A stretch of DNA of 64,000 bases, from assembly GCA_000469685.2 (NCBI GenBank), contig LS997562.1, positions 2,566,492-2,630,491 of the forward strand, given 5' to 3'. The notes below the pieces were generated by a model. That model searched no databases. It was not told where the DNA came from and worked only from the letters and a program-made list of their open reading frames with translations. The translations under genes were made by a program, and so were the position numbers. Shown here in pieces: positions 12,097-23,123 of this stretch. The DNA is from Haemonchus contortus. Its lineage: Eukaryota; Nematoda; Chromadorea; Rhabditida; Trichostrongylidae. Positions within the stretch are counted from its first letter, which is position 1. The number at the start of each line of letters is the position of its first letter.

Positions 12097-13335
12097 TCAC
12101 CCGTCATATTTCTTAATACCTGATTCAAATAACATTGTGGTCGACATGGTAGATTCAGCAATTGAACCAATGCTCGATGATTCATTAATGGATGTGCGAG
12201 CAGTTTTTAGTTGTGTTGCATCGGTATTCACGGTGCCTGCCGATGTAGTCGCCGTAGCACCTGCGGTGGCATTCAACGACGTCGTCGTAGTATTCACGGA
12301 AGGCAATGATGTTGCTGCAGAGGTCGTGGGGGTAGTCGCTCGAATCGAAAAGGGAATCGTCGTTGCTGAGGTTGCTCCTGCTGTTTTTGTTGTACTGGCC
12401 GTTGAGGTAATCATAATTCGTCCATTTTCCGAAGTAGTCGTGGAAGAAATGGTTGCAGTAGTAGTAACTGCGGCGGAAGTCGTAAATGCCATCACAGTAT
12501 CCGGAGTGGAAATCGCTGCTGTCGCCTCAGACCTGGTGGCAGTCGATGTTGCTGTGGTAGTGATAATGGCAGATGATGTCGCAGTTGTATTGCTTTCGAT
12601 CGGAGTCGATGCTCTTGTCGTTGTAGTCGTATAGGGAATGGTTGGTATCGTCGTAATAGACAGAGAGGGTGTAGGAGGAATAGTTGCTGGCGTGCGAATC
12701 GTTTCAATAGTTGTAGCTGTTGCAGTATCCATGATTAGAGTCGACGTGCTCGTCAGAGTGGTTGTGGAACGAACCGCTGTTGCTGCTGTACTACTGGTGG
12801 TTGCTAGTGTCGTTGAACCAGCAGAAGAGGTACGTGTTGGTGCTGTTGTAGAATCCTTAGCGGAAGACGTTGTTGTCGTCGTTGTAGTGGCATATGGGGG
12901 AATCATTTTCGCTGTAGCACTGGTCGGTAAGGGTAGTGTTGTCATCTTTGCGACAATGGAGGAGGGAGTCGCTTCCGTCGGCGAACTGCTCGTGGTAGAA
13001 TTTGTTTTCAAAACCATAGTACTACTGCTTCTTGTTGGGGTTGTTCTGACTGCAGCAGTAGTAAGAGCTGGTGCGGTTGCAGTAATCTCGGTAGGATTCA
13101 CTGTTGTTGTCGCAGTTCTCTCCATCACAGCAGGTATCGATATTGCAGGTGTCGTGGAGGAGATTGATGCTGTTTTGAAGCCCTCCGAGGTAGACGCACT
13201 AGTTTTTAATAGTCTAGTAATAGTTGTGGTGATAGTCATATCTGTAGATGGTGCAGTTGTTGTCACTTCAAGTTCTTTGAGATGAGCAATTGCTTCAACG
13301 ACGCACTCCAGGTGCATGAAATCATATATAGCCTC
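12097..13335 (-). CDS. Thr/Ser-rich mucin-like protein, large 3' exon (unit 1 copy)
   Basis: This is an open frame of 412 codons plus stop, running from an acceptor (TTTGCAG, exon start 13335) to TGA at 12097-12099. The first part (EAIYDFMHLECVVEAIAHLK) is ordinary sequence. The rest is an almost uninterrupted Thr/Ser/Ala/Pro tract with many TTT, STT and TTATT runs, typical of mucin-type O-glycosylated domains, ending SGIKKYDG. Its N-terminus must come from an upstream exon, and the signal peptide was not located. The copy in unit 2 (27948-28748) is shorter and has a different C-terminus. The reverse strand shows Val-rich open frames that are shadows of the ACN codons. Function is unknown; a surface or secreted mucin-like product is an inference from composition. 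Confidence 0.6.
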   Translation of the reverse strand, partial: EAIYDFMHLECVVEAIAHLKELEVTTTAPSTDMTITTTITRLLKTSASTSEGFKTASISSTTPAISIPAVMERTATTTVNPTEITATAPALTTAAVRTTPTRSSSTMVLKTNSTTSSSPTEATPSSIVAKMTTLPLPTSATAKMIPPYATTTTTTTSSAKDSTTAPTRTSSAGSTTLATTSSTAATAVRSTTTLTSTSTLIMDTATATTIETIRTPATIPPTPSLSITTIPTIPYTTTTTRASTPIESNTTATSSAIITTTATSTATRSEATAAISTPDTVMAFTTSAAVTTTATISSTTTSENGRIMITSTASTTKTAGATSATTIPFSIRATTPTTSAATSLPSVNTTTTSLNATAGATATTSAGTVNTDATQLKTARTSINESSSIGSIAESTMSTTMLFESGIKKYDG

Positions 13336-13419
13336 CTGCAAATAAGTGACTACATCACGTTCTATACTGTAACAAACATTGGATAAAACGTAGTCAAGAA
13401 CTCTAGAGTTCTTGATTAT

Positions 13420-13638
13420 TCAATACTCGTAACAACTCCAGTATTTCGTTGTACTCTTGGAAAGCGAGGTGCACTTGTTTTTTTTTTGGAATGCTGTGCT
13501 ACAACGTTGTATTCTGAAAGACCCTGATTGAGAAAACGCCCTCTCGAAGATTTCTGGAATCCGCATCACAAACTGCATGTGGAATCTCCAAACGCAGCAG
13601 TATCTCCAAATGTTCAGTTTCTGTTCTTGTGTGAGCAT
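13420..13638 (-). CDS. Conserved candidate upstream exon of the mucin-like gene (unit 1)
   Basis: An open frame from ATG at 13638 begins MLTQEQKLNIWRYCCVWRFH and is conserved in unit 2 from 29049. Differences between the units in the first 23 codons of this frame fall mostly at third positions, which supports the frame. A second frame (ISHAHTRTETEHLE) is also largely open but has TAG in unit 1 where unit 2 has TGG. I could not find a donor that joins this exon in phase to the exon at 13335, so the connection is not proven. It may be a separate small gene or a decaying first exon. Confidence 0.3.
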   Translation of the reverse strand: MLTQEQKLNIWRYCCVWRFHMQFVMRIPEIFERAFSQSGSFRIQRCSTAFQKKNKCTSLSKSTTKYWSCYEY

Positions 13639-14358
13639 GAGATATGTTCCTGGTAGTCACACAGTCGAAGTTCGCTCAACCAGTAGATGTCGTCGGCGCT
13701 GCTTCTGTTCAGTTAAGCCCTGCTGAGATACTAACTAGTGTCAACTTCGAAATTTGGGGATATGGCACTAGAGTCATCTCTAAAATATATGCACATGCAA
13801 CATTCGTTCCCCTTTAAACGTCGAGCCTTCTATGTCATGGTTTGTGGAAGAGCCCACGGTTTAGTTCTGCACGACTTTTCCCTACTCGTCGAGTGGTTTC
13901 TTACTCATTTCAGGATTATGATCCACCGACACCTTACTTAAATCGAGAAAAACTCAGCATGTGCTTTTTATGTGTAGTATAAAAGAGATAAGCCTACATC
14001 ATTTGACAAACATCTCCAGCTGAGAGATTTGGGGAAAATACCTACACCCTTTGAAAGCACCCACATAATTGCCCTAACCTGACCAGTATTTTTCATGTTA
14101 TTTCCCATTTACGTCTTAAGTCCCATGAACCCCATAACTGTACACTTCTGAACGAAAATCCTCAATGAATGAGGGGGCACGGCTGCTACAAATGGTAAAC
14201 AGATCATGATAGTTGCGGAACAGTTACCTTACTCCTAGCTCTTCAAAGGGTGTTAGCGCCCGAATGTATTGGGTTGTCCGAAAAGTTTCCGCCGATTTTC
14301 GATACCCTGGATTTAGATTTTGGATTTTGTAGAAGTTTTTCTGTACAGGACTCGAATG

Positions 14359-15364
14359 AAAATGGAACCACTGCGCGCATTTACGACATCTGAGGTATTT
14401 CTTCTACCGCAAGGCCTAGAATGCGGCTCAAGCCGCATGAAAGATATATGACGTTTGAGTAGACCATGCCCGAAAGGAACGTACAGTGCATGACTAGTTT
14501 GAGGAATCCAAACGGTGTGAATTTGCCTTTAAAGATCGGCAACCCTTAGGGAGACTATCATCAGTTTGAACGATCAACTCAAAATGTTAACCGAAGCAAA
14601 TCGGCACATCACTGCTCGCGGAGTAGGACAAGGGCTTAATGTTTCGAAATTAACCATCCATTGTCATCTGCAGACGCTTGGTTTTGTAAAGCGCCTTGAT
14701 GTTTAGATATCTCGCGATAGGAGCGAGCGCAATGCGATGGACCGCGCCTCCATGCGCGACTCGTTGCTCGAACGAAATAAAAATGAGCCGTTTCTGAAAA
14801 GCATGAGCACGAGGGTCGAAAATCGGATAGTGTACAGCTATGATGATCGTGTAGCCCCCTAGTGAGCCGTCACAAACCGCAGCAAAAGTCAAAATCCAGG
14901 TGCGGATGACTATGCTGAGTTGCTGATGAGATTTCAGGGAAATCACTCACCATGAGCTGTTGTCGCGCAATCAAAAGATGACTTAGGGAAGGTAATATAA
15001 ATAGCTAGAAACTATGGAGGCAGCGATGGTCCAAAAGCGACCCGAAGTGGCCAATTGTTAGGGTGTAATCTTCCAACAGGGTACCTCCAGACCACACGTA
15101 TTTTTGGCCACTCGTCAAAGGTTGCTAAAGTTAGGTGGAATGTCTCACAACACCCCCCATATAGTCCAGACATAGCACCATCAGTATACCACTTGTTTGG
15201 GTTTCTGCAGAATTCCTCGAATGGAAAATCGTTCAATTCGCTGGAGGACTGCAAAAAGCACCTGAGTGGGTTTTTCCACTTTAAGTCTGGAACCTTCTAT
15301 GGAAGAGGGGAACTGGAACCTACAGAGAGATGGCGAAGCCTTACTGAACAGAATGGAGGATATA
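14359..15364 (+). pseudogene. mariner transposase pseudogene
   Basis: Frames shift several times. Readable segments in order are MEPLRAF at about 14360, LKMLTEANRHITARG with a TIHCHLQTLGFVKRLDV helix-turn-helix at about 14580-14705, then LLERNKNEPFLKS at about 14765. The catalytic C-terminal block at 15150-15364 keeps HPPYSPDIAPS, which holds the third catalytic Asp of the mariner D,D34D triad, and ends at QNGGY where the Tc1 element interrupts it. A TAG after LDV and further stops make it non-functional. Confidence 0.85.
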
Positions 15365-16973
15365 CACTGCGATGCACACTAGATCACATCCTATAAAAAA
15401 CCTAATTTTTGAGAGGAGCCGAAACTCCTAATGCTTCTGCCGCAGATATGTTATGTGTAGAAGAGGCCAAATAATTTTGGCGCGATAATATATAGATGAT
15501 AGTGCATTTGAAAAATTCTGACGGGGCAGTTTTGATTATTTGGCGGTGCACAATAGATTGGACGACTTGAGGTAATTTATTTATTCGATTTTTTCTTCCC
15601 TGTATCTGGAAGTCGCACATGCTTACATGTTTAATTTTTGAGCATGCGCAGGTATACGCGACTTAAGAACGAAGACCGGACTCGAATTGACGCATTACGT
15701 CACCTTGGAACAAGTTATCTTCAAATGTCTAGAGAACTCAACATTCCTATGAGCACAGTTGCGAGTTTCGTAAAGAAGCAATCAACAAATGTTCCGAAGA
15801 GAAAGCCAGGACGAAAACCAACTCTTTCTGAACGCGACAAGCGTCGGTTGATCAATATGGCATCAAACTCTACGAGAACTGCGAGGGAGTTAGCTACAGA
15901 TTGTGGGATTTCGGTTTCAAAATGGACTGTTGCTCGCGTCCTGAAGTCATCGGACCACATAGCTCCCCAGAAGAACAAGTCTGCACCACGGCTAACACAT
16001 AGTCATCGAGAGAAACGACTCCTCTTCGCTGGGAATGAGATGAATAGAGATTGGACGAAGGCCCGTTTTTGGAACTTGCTTGGCTTTACGAGAAATTTGA
16101 GTTTTCTATCCATGTCTTTTTTTAGGCAATTTTTTCTGATAAGAAATAGTTCAACGGAGATAGGCCAGATGGAAACCACTCGTATTGGCGCGGTCTGCGG
16201 AAAGAAACACTACTTAAGAAACATTACTTCCCGAAGGAACTTCGGCGGCTTCTTCTTGATGGTCTGGGGAGCGTTTCGTAGCGACGGCACGTTGTTATTC
16301 AATTCACGTCTTGTAAAATGACAAGCCAGGACTACCAGTCACTCTTGGAAAAACGTTGGTGCCATTCATCTAGAAGAACACCAACAAAAACTACGTCTAT
16401 ATGCAAGACAACGCTTCGATTCACGCTGCGTGGAGTACTCTATCGTATTTGCAGTCTAATAACATCCCGTTATTGTCGTGGCCGGCATGCAGCCCGGACT
16501 TAAACCCTATCGAAAATAACTGGAGTGTATTAGTGCGTACGATCTATGCAAATGGTAAAGTGTACGACAATGTTAAATCGTTGAGAAGAGCCATAACTAT
16601 GGAGTGGAAGAGTCTGTCTCCTCTTCTCCTGAAGAAGCTCTGCGAATCGATGCCGGATCGAATCTTCGAGCTTATTCGAAAGAAGGGAGGCAGCACTCAT
16701 TATTAGATAATCTTGCATTAGAAAACGGATTGTCGCGTTTTAGGTGTTATTTTTTTTGGTTGGCCATGCATATCGTCCAATCTAATATGCACCGGCTTGA
16801 AAAGTGTAAAACTGTTGCTTAGAACTTGAAAGGAATTGTGTAGTCAAATAGTTACCACGAAAAGTAATCTTTTCCCCATTCTAATCGTATATTGTCGGCA
16901 GAAGCAGTAAAAACTTTGGCTTCTCTTTAAAACATGTTTTTCTACGGGGTACGATCTATTGTGCACCGCAGTG
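15365..16973 (+). mobile_element. Tc1-family transposon nested in the mariner
   Basis: This element is 1609 bp, the usual Tc1 size. The ends are CACTGCGATGCACACTAGAT at left and, read inward from the right, CACTGCGGTGCACAATAGAT. TA flanks both ends (15363-15364, 16974-16975). The host mariner resumes at 16976 and reaches its own right end 84 bp later. A further copy of GCGGTGCACAATAGAT lies inside the left part at about 15543. The transposase gene lies at 15638-16706 on the + strand. Confidence 0.9.
15638..16706 (+). pseudogene. Tc1-family transposase pseudogene
   Basis: The N-terminal paired-like DNA-binding part is intact in one frame (15638 to about 16060: DALRHLGTSYLQMSRELNIP, KPGRKPTLSERDKRRL). 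The first catalytic Asp region is scrambled at about 16080-16190. GGFFLMVWGAF then follows, and a frame change near 16320-16400 leads to the second catalytic Asp (MQDNASIHAAW, about 16401) and the third acidic motif (SPDLNPIENNW, about 16490). The C-terminus ends KKGGSTHY at 16706. Two frame breaks and loss of the first Asp make it inactive. Confidence 0.88.
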
Positions 16974-17061
16974 TATTGTTCATTCAATGGATTTCTCCTT
17001 CTAGGAATTTTCATTCGAAGATGAATCAAAGATCGGCGGGAACTTTTCGGACAACCCAATA

Positions 17062-18439
17062 TTAAGGATTGGCTAGAAAACGACAGGATCCTTGATAATT
17101 GTGAAAGTGTATCGACGCGCCGTACACTCACTACAGGTTCGATGCAACATAAGCCAGAGCAGTTCTCTACCAACAATCTCCAACAATCTAGGAGGAATCA
17201 GAAAAAAGAAATAAAACACTTGGAGGCTCTAGTGAACTTTGAATGGTAAAAAAAGCGCCTCCCGGCCAAACGTAACAAGGCACGATATTGATGTTTGGAG
17301 ATGATCCACGATAAAATATTTATGAAATTCACTACTGAGATGAATCTCTGACCTTCGAGGATTGCCCATGGGGCTGCTTTGAAGGAAAGAAAAAATCTAC
17401 ATAAAATGCAATTAGTACTCGTAAATTGTTTTCAATGACACGGCACCCCCGAAGTGACCCGTGTTTTACCGGCCTTATAGAGGCTGCAGCATTCACAGTA
17501 GAGCACATATGTTGAAAATCTAATAGCTGATCAGGGTTTTGACTACAACGGCGACAATAAAGATCATTTTTAAATTTAGAAATTTTTCGCTTACTGTGGC
17601 CAGCTCACCATGCAAGTGCATAACCCTTACATGTCACTTCCTTGTCATAATCCCTACTTCAACCACTTTCTAGAGACCATATATTTCGCAAATTCTGCGG
17701 ATTCTCCTGCTTTCTTTACCACGTTACACTGTCCTAACTCGACAGCTCCGCTATCTATTTGAGAAAGTACTTCAAAATAATCGTGTCTTAAGAGTTCACC
17801 TCGGTTTTCATTTGCCTTCACCTGCATCATTGCCTTCTGCTACTACTACTTATCGCTTTTCAGACATGAATTCTTATTTTAAGGAACTTACCAGAGCATT
17901 GGAAAGGCAGTGGAGAGTTTCAGATCTCGTTGGTACTTGTTGGTCTATCACACAATAACACTGGCTCGGAAATCGGCAAACCTTGTCGTTATAGTGGAAC
18001 TCAACTTCTCCGCACGAGTCCTTAAAACATTGGTACAGTGGTGGTTTTTATTGATACAGATTTGTTACATTCACAAAAGTGAAGTTTCTTGACCTACTCT
18101 ATTCGACTCCGAAAGGATTCCACCCAATAGACTTCCCTTCAGGGTCGTAACTGCGTTTTATTGCGCATTTGGCTTGCACAACTACATATCAGTGAGAACC
18201 AGACGAAGAGCGAGTCAAGTTAATATTTCCAGTAGAATGGGTGTTGAGGGACATAGGTATCGATTCAAAACTTTAGTTTCGCAGCAGCAGTGAGCACCCG
18301 CTGTTGCAGATCGGGGATGGGATTCTGTACAAAGCACCGCTTCGTGCAAATGTAAGATTTGAATTATCAGCGGGTGATTACTGTATCACAAAAATCACTA
18401 AAGTGTCGCGAAAGTACAGGAGGTAATGGCCAAAAAATG
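17062..18439. other. Non-coding sequence shared by both duplication units
   Basis: 17062-17790 aligns with 29560-30410 and 17866-18420 with 32288-32885. No exon or ORF of note is conserved between the two units, which argues against a gene here. Confidence 0.55.
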
Positions 18440-19740
18440 TTGTCGAAATAGAAGCGCAAAATGAAGCTTTGGGCAACCAGGGTACTCAAAATATAAGGAC
18501 TATAATGAGCTCTACGACAATTTTACGACCAGGATTTCCCATTCCATGAGGAGTCGTCGTCAACGTGAAGGGAGGGTTTCGGCAAAGCGACCATTTCGCC
18601 AATACTTCAGTGCCACTCTTGAGAATATCATGCGTCATATAAAGTGGGAAGGCATGGGAGGGAAGGTCGACGGTCGCTACTTACACCATCTCCGCTTCGC
18701 AGACGACGTCGTGCTCATAAAACCGAAAATCGAGCAGGCGGAACGAATGCTGGCCGAGTTCGACAGCGTTTTGTGGAACGATCTTCATAAGACTGAAGTT
18801 AACGAAGACGGTATTCAGGCAAAATGGACTGGTACCTTATAATTCTCCACGCTGAACGGAACGAACACCTTTGAATGCTTTTAGCTACGTTGAGCGGAAG
18901 GAAACGCGCCGCGTGAAGAGCACTTAAAAATTCTGAGAGAGTAGTGAGAAGGCAAAATACAGCCGTCTCCGCGCTCACCTGTTCGACACTGCTCTACTTA
19001 TCGCTCTGACGTATGTTTCGGAGACTTGGGCTGCACGAAAGCAGATGAACACGCTGTCAGCGTCCATGCACCGCACTGTGGAAGAGACGGTCTTGGATTT
19101 CTCTATGCACGCAAGTGCAGAAGGGAACACAGTATTCCGAAGCTCCATCGACGAATGAATCAGGGATGTCGTGGCTTAGGCCAAACGAATCGAAGACCAG
19201 GTGGGTCGAACGGCGAACGTCCGTTGCGCGTGTCCGTCGAAAATAGGTCACTCCGCCCACTTCGCGCGCGGCGCACTCCACTGAGGTCTCGAGATGACAT
19301 TACATTACCACCAAGTGTGAGTGGAGCGAACGATTTGCATTTGTCTATGTTATCTTCTCTTAGGTTGACTACCGTGGAGAAAGCGCAAAATCGTATGCCT
19401 CGCTTAGAGCTTGCGACGTCTGTTAAGTATCGCGGGCTGACCCGCAGCATGCGACGGCTGCGGCCGTGACCTAGTTTCGACGGACAGGCGCAGCGCAGCG
19501 CACCCGGGTCGAACACATGCGATATCGTGATGGACTAGGGCTGTTACAGTACGGATCTCTAATAACGTCAAGCGGACACCAGGACGCCCACCAAATGAAA
19601 GTAATGCTGGGTCTCGTGTCCCACAGGCCAGGGCGATCCACTGGACTACTCTGGCTCGCGACAGGGATGAAGGGAAACGTTACCGCCGACGTCCGCTCGA
19701 GGAAATCGTTGATAATGGGACGACAGTGATACAGGTGATA
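18440..19740 (+). pseudogene. RTE relic 3 (5'-truncated, unit 1)
   Basis: The relic starts within the RT domain (AATAGAAGCGC, equivalent to TVETEAV) and retains HHLRFADDVVLI with an intact FADD box at about 18695-18706 and IEQAERMLAEFD. The C-terminal part (SETWAARKQ-like, about 19020; [14 protein letters not shown], about 19520) is in other frames. It is inherited by both units, so it predates the duplication. Confidence 0.8.
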
Positions 19741-20680
19741 CGTACAGGATCGATATGTATGTATGACACAATAGTTATTAGCTAGTGATATAAGAACACA
19801 GCTCTGTGCATCAACATAATTACAAGTACTTGCCAAAGTATGACTCTTTTCAGAAAATAATAGCCTCGTTAGGCCTTCTCACGAGACGAACCACCGTGTT
19901 TTTCTCTCCATGGGGATGTCTCATACAACTTCTGACAGCCGTTGTTAAAAAATACAGAAGAAGAAAGCCACTAAGTTGAAATCACAAGCATATTCAGCGC
20001 GCCAGTCAGCGCAGTCAAAGGAGGACATCGCTACAGTTAAGGAAACCATTAATGACTCAGAAGAAAGACATCATGATACTCAGTCGATCATCCCCAGTTT
20101 TTATTGATAAATGCTAAATGTACCTCGCGAATTTCTGTTGTGTATCCGGCTTCAAAATAATCTGTCATCAAGCATCCGGTTTCATTGGTTCTTATGCGAA
20201 CGCTGGAGCAAATGACATGTCTGTTCTACAAATAGACCCATCATAGGCACGATAAATTAAGCTTCAAATGGGCTTACCAATTCGGGATCAGGACTTATTT
20301 GTCCCAGATAGGGGGCAGTTACGTAACTGCTCAATGCCACCACCATAATGAAGTAGTTTGGAAGACTATCGGTAAAATGTTCACAACTGACACTGCCTTA
20401 GCCATGTTACTCTTACTGATGGCATGGAAGCAATTGAAGTACCGATGTTAATCATCCTTAAATACAAATTTTTATCAGTACGACAAACAACGCATATCTA
20501 GAGCAATCCAATTCCAAGAATACATAATGATTTTGATCTAGAAAAATAACTCATTTTGAAGTAACTCTTAATTCAGAACAATAAAGCTGATAATCAGATG
20601 CGTTCGTCCTAAAACGCATGCCCTCGTTTCAGTTAAGCTTATCCTTCGATTCAAACTTCACTTTCCTTTACATACATTGG
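19741..20680. other. Non-coding sequence shared by both duplication units
   Basis: The segment aligns with 34890-35680 and both copies lack a conserved open frame. After about 20550 (unit 1) and 35670 (unit 2) the units diverge completely until 22830/37510. Confidence 0.5.
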
Positions 20681-20689
20681 CAAATAATC

Positions 20690-22450
20690 CCCCAACTTTT
20701 CCCATTCATCCTTACTATATATAAAGCGCTCTGTCTGTCTGGTCTGTCTGTTTGTTTTGTTTGTTTGTACGAAAATTCGATATAACCTTAGGAAACACCT
20801 GGAGAAGTCGGGGTCAAGTTTGGAATGAATTGAAGCATAGGGTGAGTGCAACAGAGCACATGAGAGCATAGCGGAGCTGCGCCCCCAAGGGGCGGGGGCA
20901 TGCGCCGAATTGGGCGGGGTCATGGGCGAATTCTTCTAATTCGTTCTCAAACCATTTCCAGGACACCGGGAAAAATGTGCAAAGGTGAGGGATAGGTCAA
21001 CAATCTAAATAAAAGAAAGCTTACCGACGGTGGCGGAGCGTTTCTAGCAGTGGCGGTTACTTTCCACAGAGATTCATAACCCGATTAAACGAAGGCGTCG
21101 AGGCCAGGAAAAAATTAAAAAGATGTGAGCAAGGACTTATGCGTGCTGAGCATGCACAAGTATAGCGAAGGCCCCGCCCACGAGGGGCGGGGCGTGCGTT
21201 GAGGTGAAAGCTACTTTTTCAAAAATGAGTGTAACTTCGTTCGGAAAAAGCTATAGAATGCGGAAAAAAGTGGTTAGAGGTAATGGGACAAATGTGGTCA
21301 AATCCCGAAAGTGGGCGGGGTTGGCACCAAAGTGGGCGGGCTTAAATCAAAAATTTATAACTCTATTCAGAAACGTTCTGGGATGCGGCAAGAAGGTGTC
21401 AAGGTGTGTAAGAGCAAATGTGGTCAAATCCCGAAAGTGGGCGGGGTTGGCACCAAAGTGGGCGGGGCTTAGATCAAAAATTTATAACTCTATTCAAAAA
21501 CTTTCTGGAATGCGGCAAAAAGGTGTCAAGGTGTGTAAGAGCAAACGTGGTCAAATCCTGAAAGTGGGCGGGGTTGGCACCAAAGTGGGCGGGGCTTAGA
21601 TCACAAATTTATAACTCTATTCAGAAACGTTCTGGGATGCGGCAAAAAGGTGTCAAGGTGTATAAGAGCAAACGTGGTCAAATCCCGAAAGTGGGCGGGG
21701 TTGGAACCAAAGTGGGCGGGGCTTAGATCAAAAATTTATAACTCTACTCAGAAACGTTCTGGGATGCGGCAAAAAGGTGTCAATGTGTGTAAGAGCAAAC
21801 GTGGTCAAATCCTGAAAGTGGGCGGGTTGGCACCAAAGTGGGGCGGGGCTTAGATCACAAATTTATAACTCTATTCAGAAACGTTCTGGGATGCGGCAAA
21901 AAGGTGTCAAGGTGTATAAGAGCAAAACGTGGTCAAATCCCGAAAGTGGGCGGGGTTGGAACCAAAGTGGGCGGGGCTTAGATCAAAAATTTATAACTCT
22001 ATTCAGAAACGTTCTGGGATGCGGCAAAAAGGTGCCAAGGTGTATAAGAACAAATGTGGTCAAATCCCGGAAGTGGGCGGGGTTGGCAGTAAAGTGGGCG
22101 GGGGCTTAGATCAAAAATTTATAACTCTATTCAGAAACGTTCTGGGACGCGGCAAAAAGGTGCCAAGGTGTATAAGGACAAATGTGGTCAAATCGCGAAA
22201 GTGGGCGGGGTTGGCATCGAAGTGGACGGGGCTTAGATCAAACTCCATAACTCGTTCAGAAACGTTCTAGAGTGCGGGAAAAAAGTGGTTAGGGGTAATG
22301 GAACAAGTGTGGCCGGAACTTTGAAGTAGGCGGGGCTGGCACCAAAGTGGGCGGGGTTTGCACCAAAGTGGGCGGGGCCTAGATCACAATTTCATAACTT
22401 TGTTCAGAAACGTTTCAAGAACGCGGGAAGAAGTCGTGAGAGGAATTGGA
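20690..22450. repeat. 127-bp minisatellite with GC boxes and (GTCT)n-marked end
   Basis: A core monomer begins GTGGGCGGGGTTGGCACCAA at 21311 and recurs at 21437, 21564, 21691, 21818, 21946, 22073 and 22201, then degenerates at about 22326. The spacing is 126-128 bp. Each monomer also holds AAAGTGGGCGGGGCTTAGAT, TTTATAACTCTATTCAGAAA and TGGGATGCGG. Upstream, 20716-20770 carries TATATAAAGCGCTCTGTCTG and (TTGT)n, and 21171-21193 is a GC-rich hairpin. The period is not a multiple of three, so open frames running through the array rotate and are not proteins. Confidence 0.9.
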
Positions 22451-22830
22451 ACAAATGTAGTTAAGTCCTCGAAGGGAGCGGAGCTGGCACATGGAAGCGA
22501 GGCTAGGACCAAAAAATTCATCTATTCAAAAACTTTCTGGAATGCGGAAAAAATGGTTTGGAGCAGCCAAAAGAAGGGTGATCTAGTTGATTGTGAAAAG
22601 GGTTTGCACGAAGGTGGACGAAGCTATGATCAACCACTAATAACTTTGCTCAAATACATCGAGCGTGATGCTCTCAGCAGTTCAGTGCTCGAATCTAGAG
22701 AGAAACTATTTCATTCTGATTATCCACCATTCCGCTGAATGATTCCATCGTGGATAAGTGGCCCGTCGACATATGCTGCGCGCGTTTAGCGTGCATAGCC
22801 AAACTGGTGAATTAATAAAGAGAAAGAGTA
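22450..22830. other. Degenerate edge of the minisatellite and unique DNA
   Basis: Single degenerate monomer-like pieces persist to about 22560 (AACTTTCTGGAATGCGGAAA). After that I see nothing recognisable until the shared sequence that starts near 22830. Confidence 0.45.
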
Positions 22831-23123
22831 TGACTAAGCAAGGTCTGTAGACCGGAATGTTTACATATGAAGAGCGATTATATGTATGAGTACGCCGGCA
22901 TGCTACGAGATATACTGCTCTAAATCACAACTGGCATACTGGAATTACGTGACAAACATGACAAATTACAAAATAATCGCCGGACTACAGAGTCGTTCCC
23001 TTGATTGACTCGAATTGGTCAGATTACTGTGCTAATCCATAAGAATTAAATAGATATTGCACCACCTAGTGTGGCATGTGTTAGTTCATTCACAACCATC
23101 TCGACCCTGTGTCCTGTTGAACG

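Larger units (their letters stand above)
14269..17059 (+). mobile_element. mariner element interrupted by a nested Tc1-family element
   Basis: The terminal inverted repeats are TTGGGTTGTCCGAAAAGTT at 14269 and its inverse ending at 17059, extended inward by (C/T)CCGCCGAT. TA dinucleotides flank both ends (14267-14268, 17060-17061). The matching site in unit 2 (about 29560) is empty, so the insertion is specific to unit 1. Without the nested element at 15365-16973 it is about 1.18 kb, close to the usual 1.3 kb. Transposase pieces are readable but broken: HTH region at about 14575-14705, SLLERNKNEPFL at about 14760 and the C-terminal YSPDIAPSVYHLFGFLQN block at 15160-15360. Confidence 0.92.

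Noticed and set aside
12137..13285. Two long Val-rich open frames on the + strand
   Set aside because: They are exact antisense shadows of the Thr-rich ACN codons of the minus-strand mucin-like exon. The minus strand has splice context and conserved non-repetitive ends.
21204..22270. Several long + strand open frames with repeated KSRKWAGLAPKWAG-like sequence
   Set aside because: They arise from the 127-bp minisatellite; the period is not a multiple of three, so frames change at each monomer. No start, domain or splice support.
20690..22450. CRISPR-like array
   Set aside because: Repeat units are contiguous 127-bp monomers without unique spacers, and the genome is eukaryotic.
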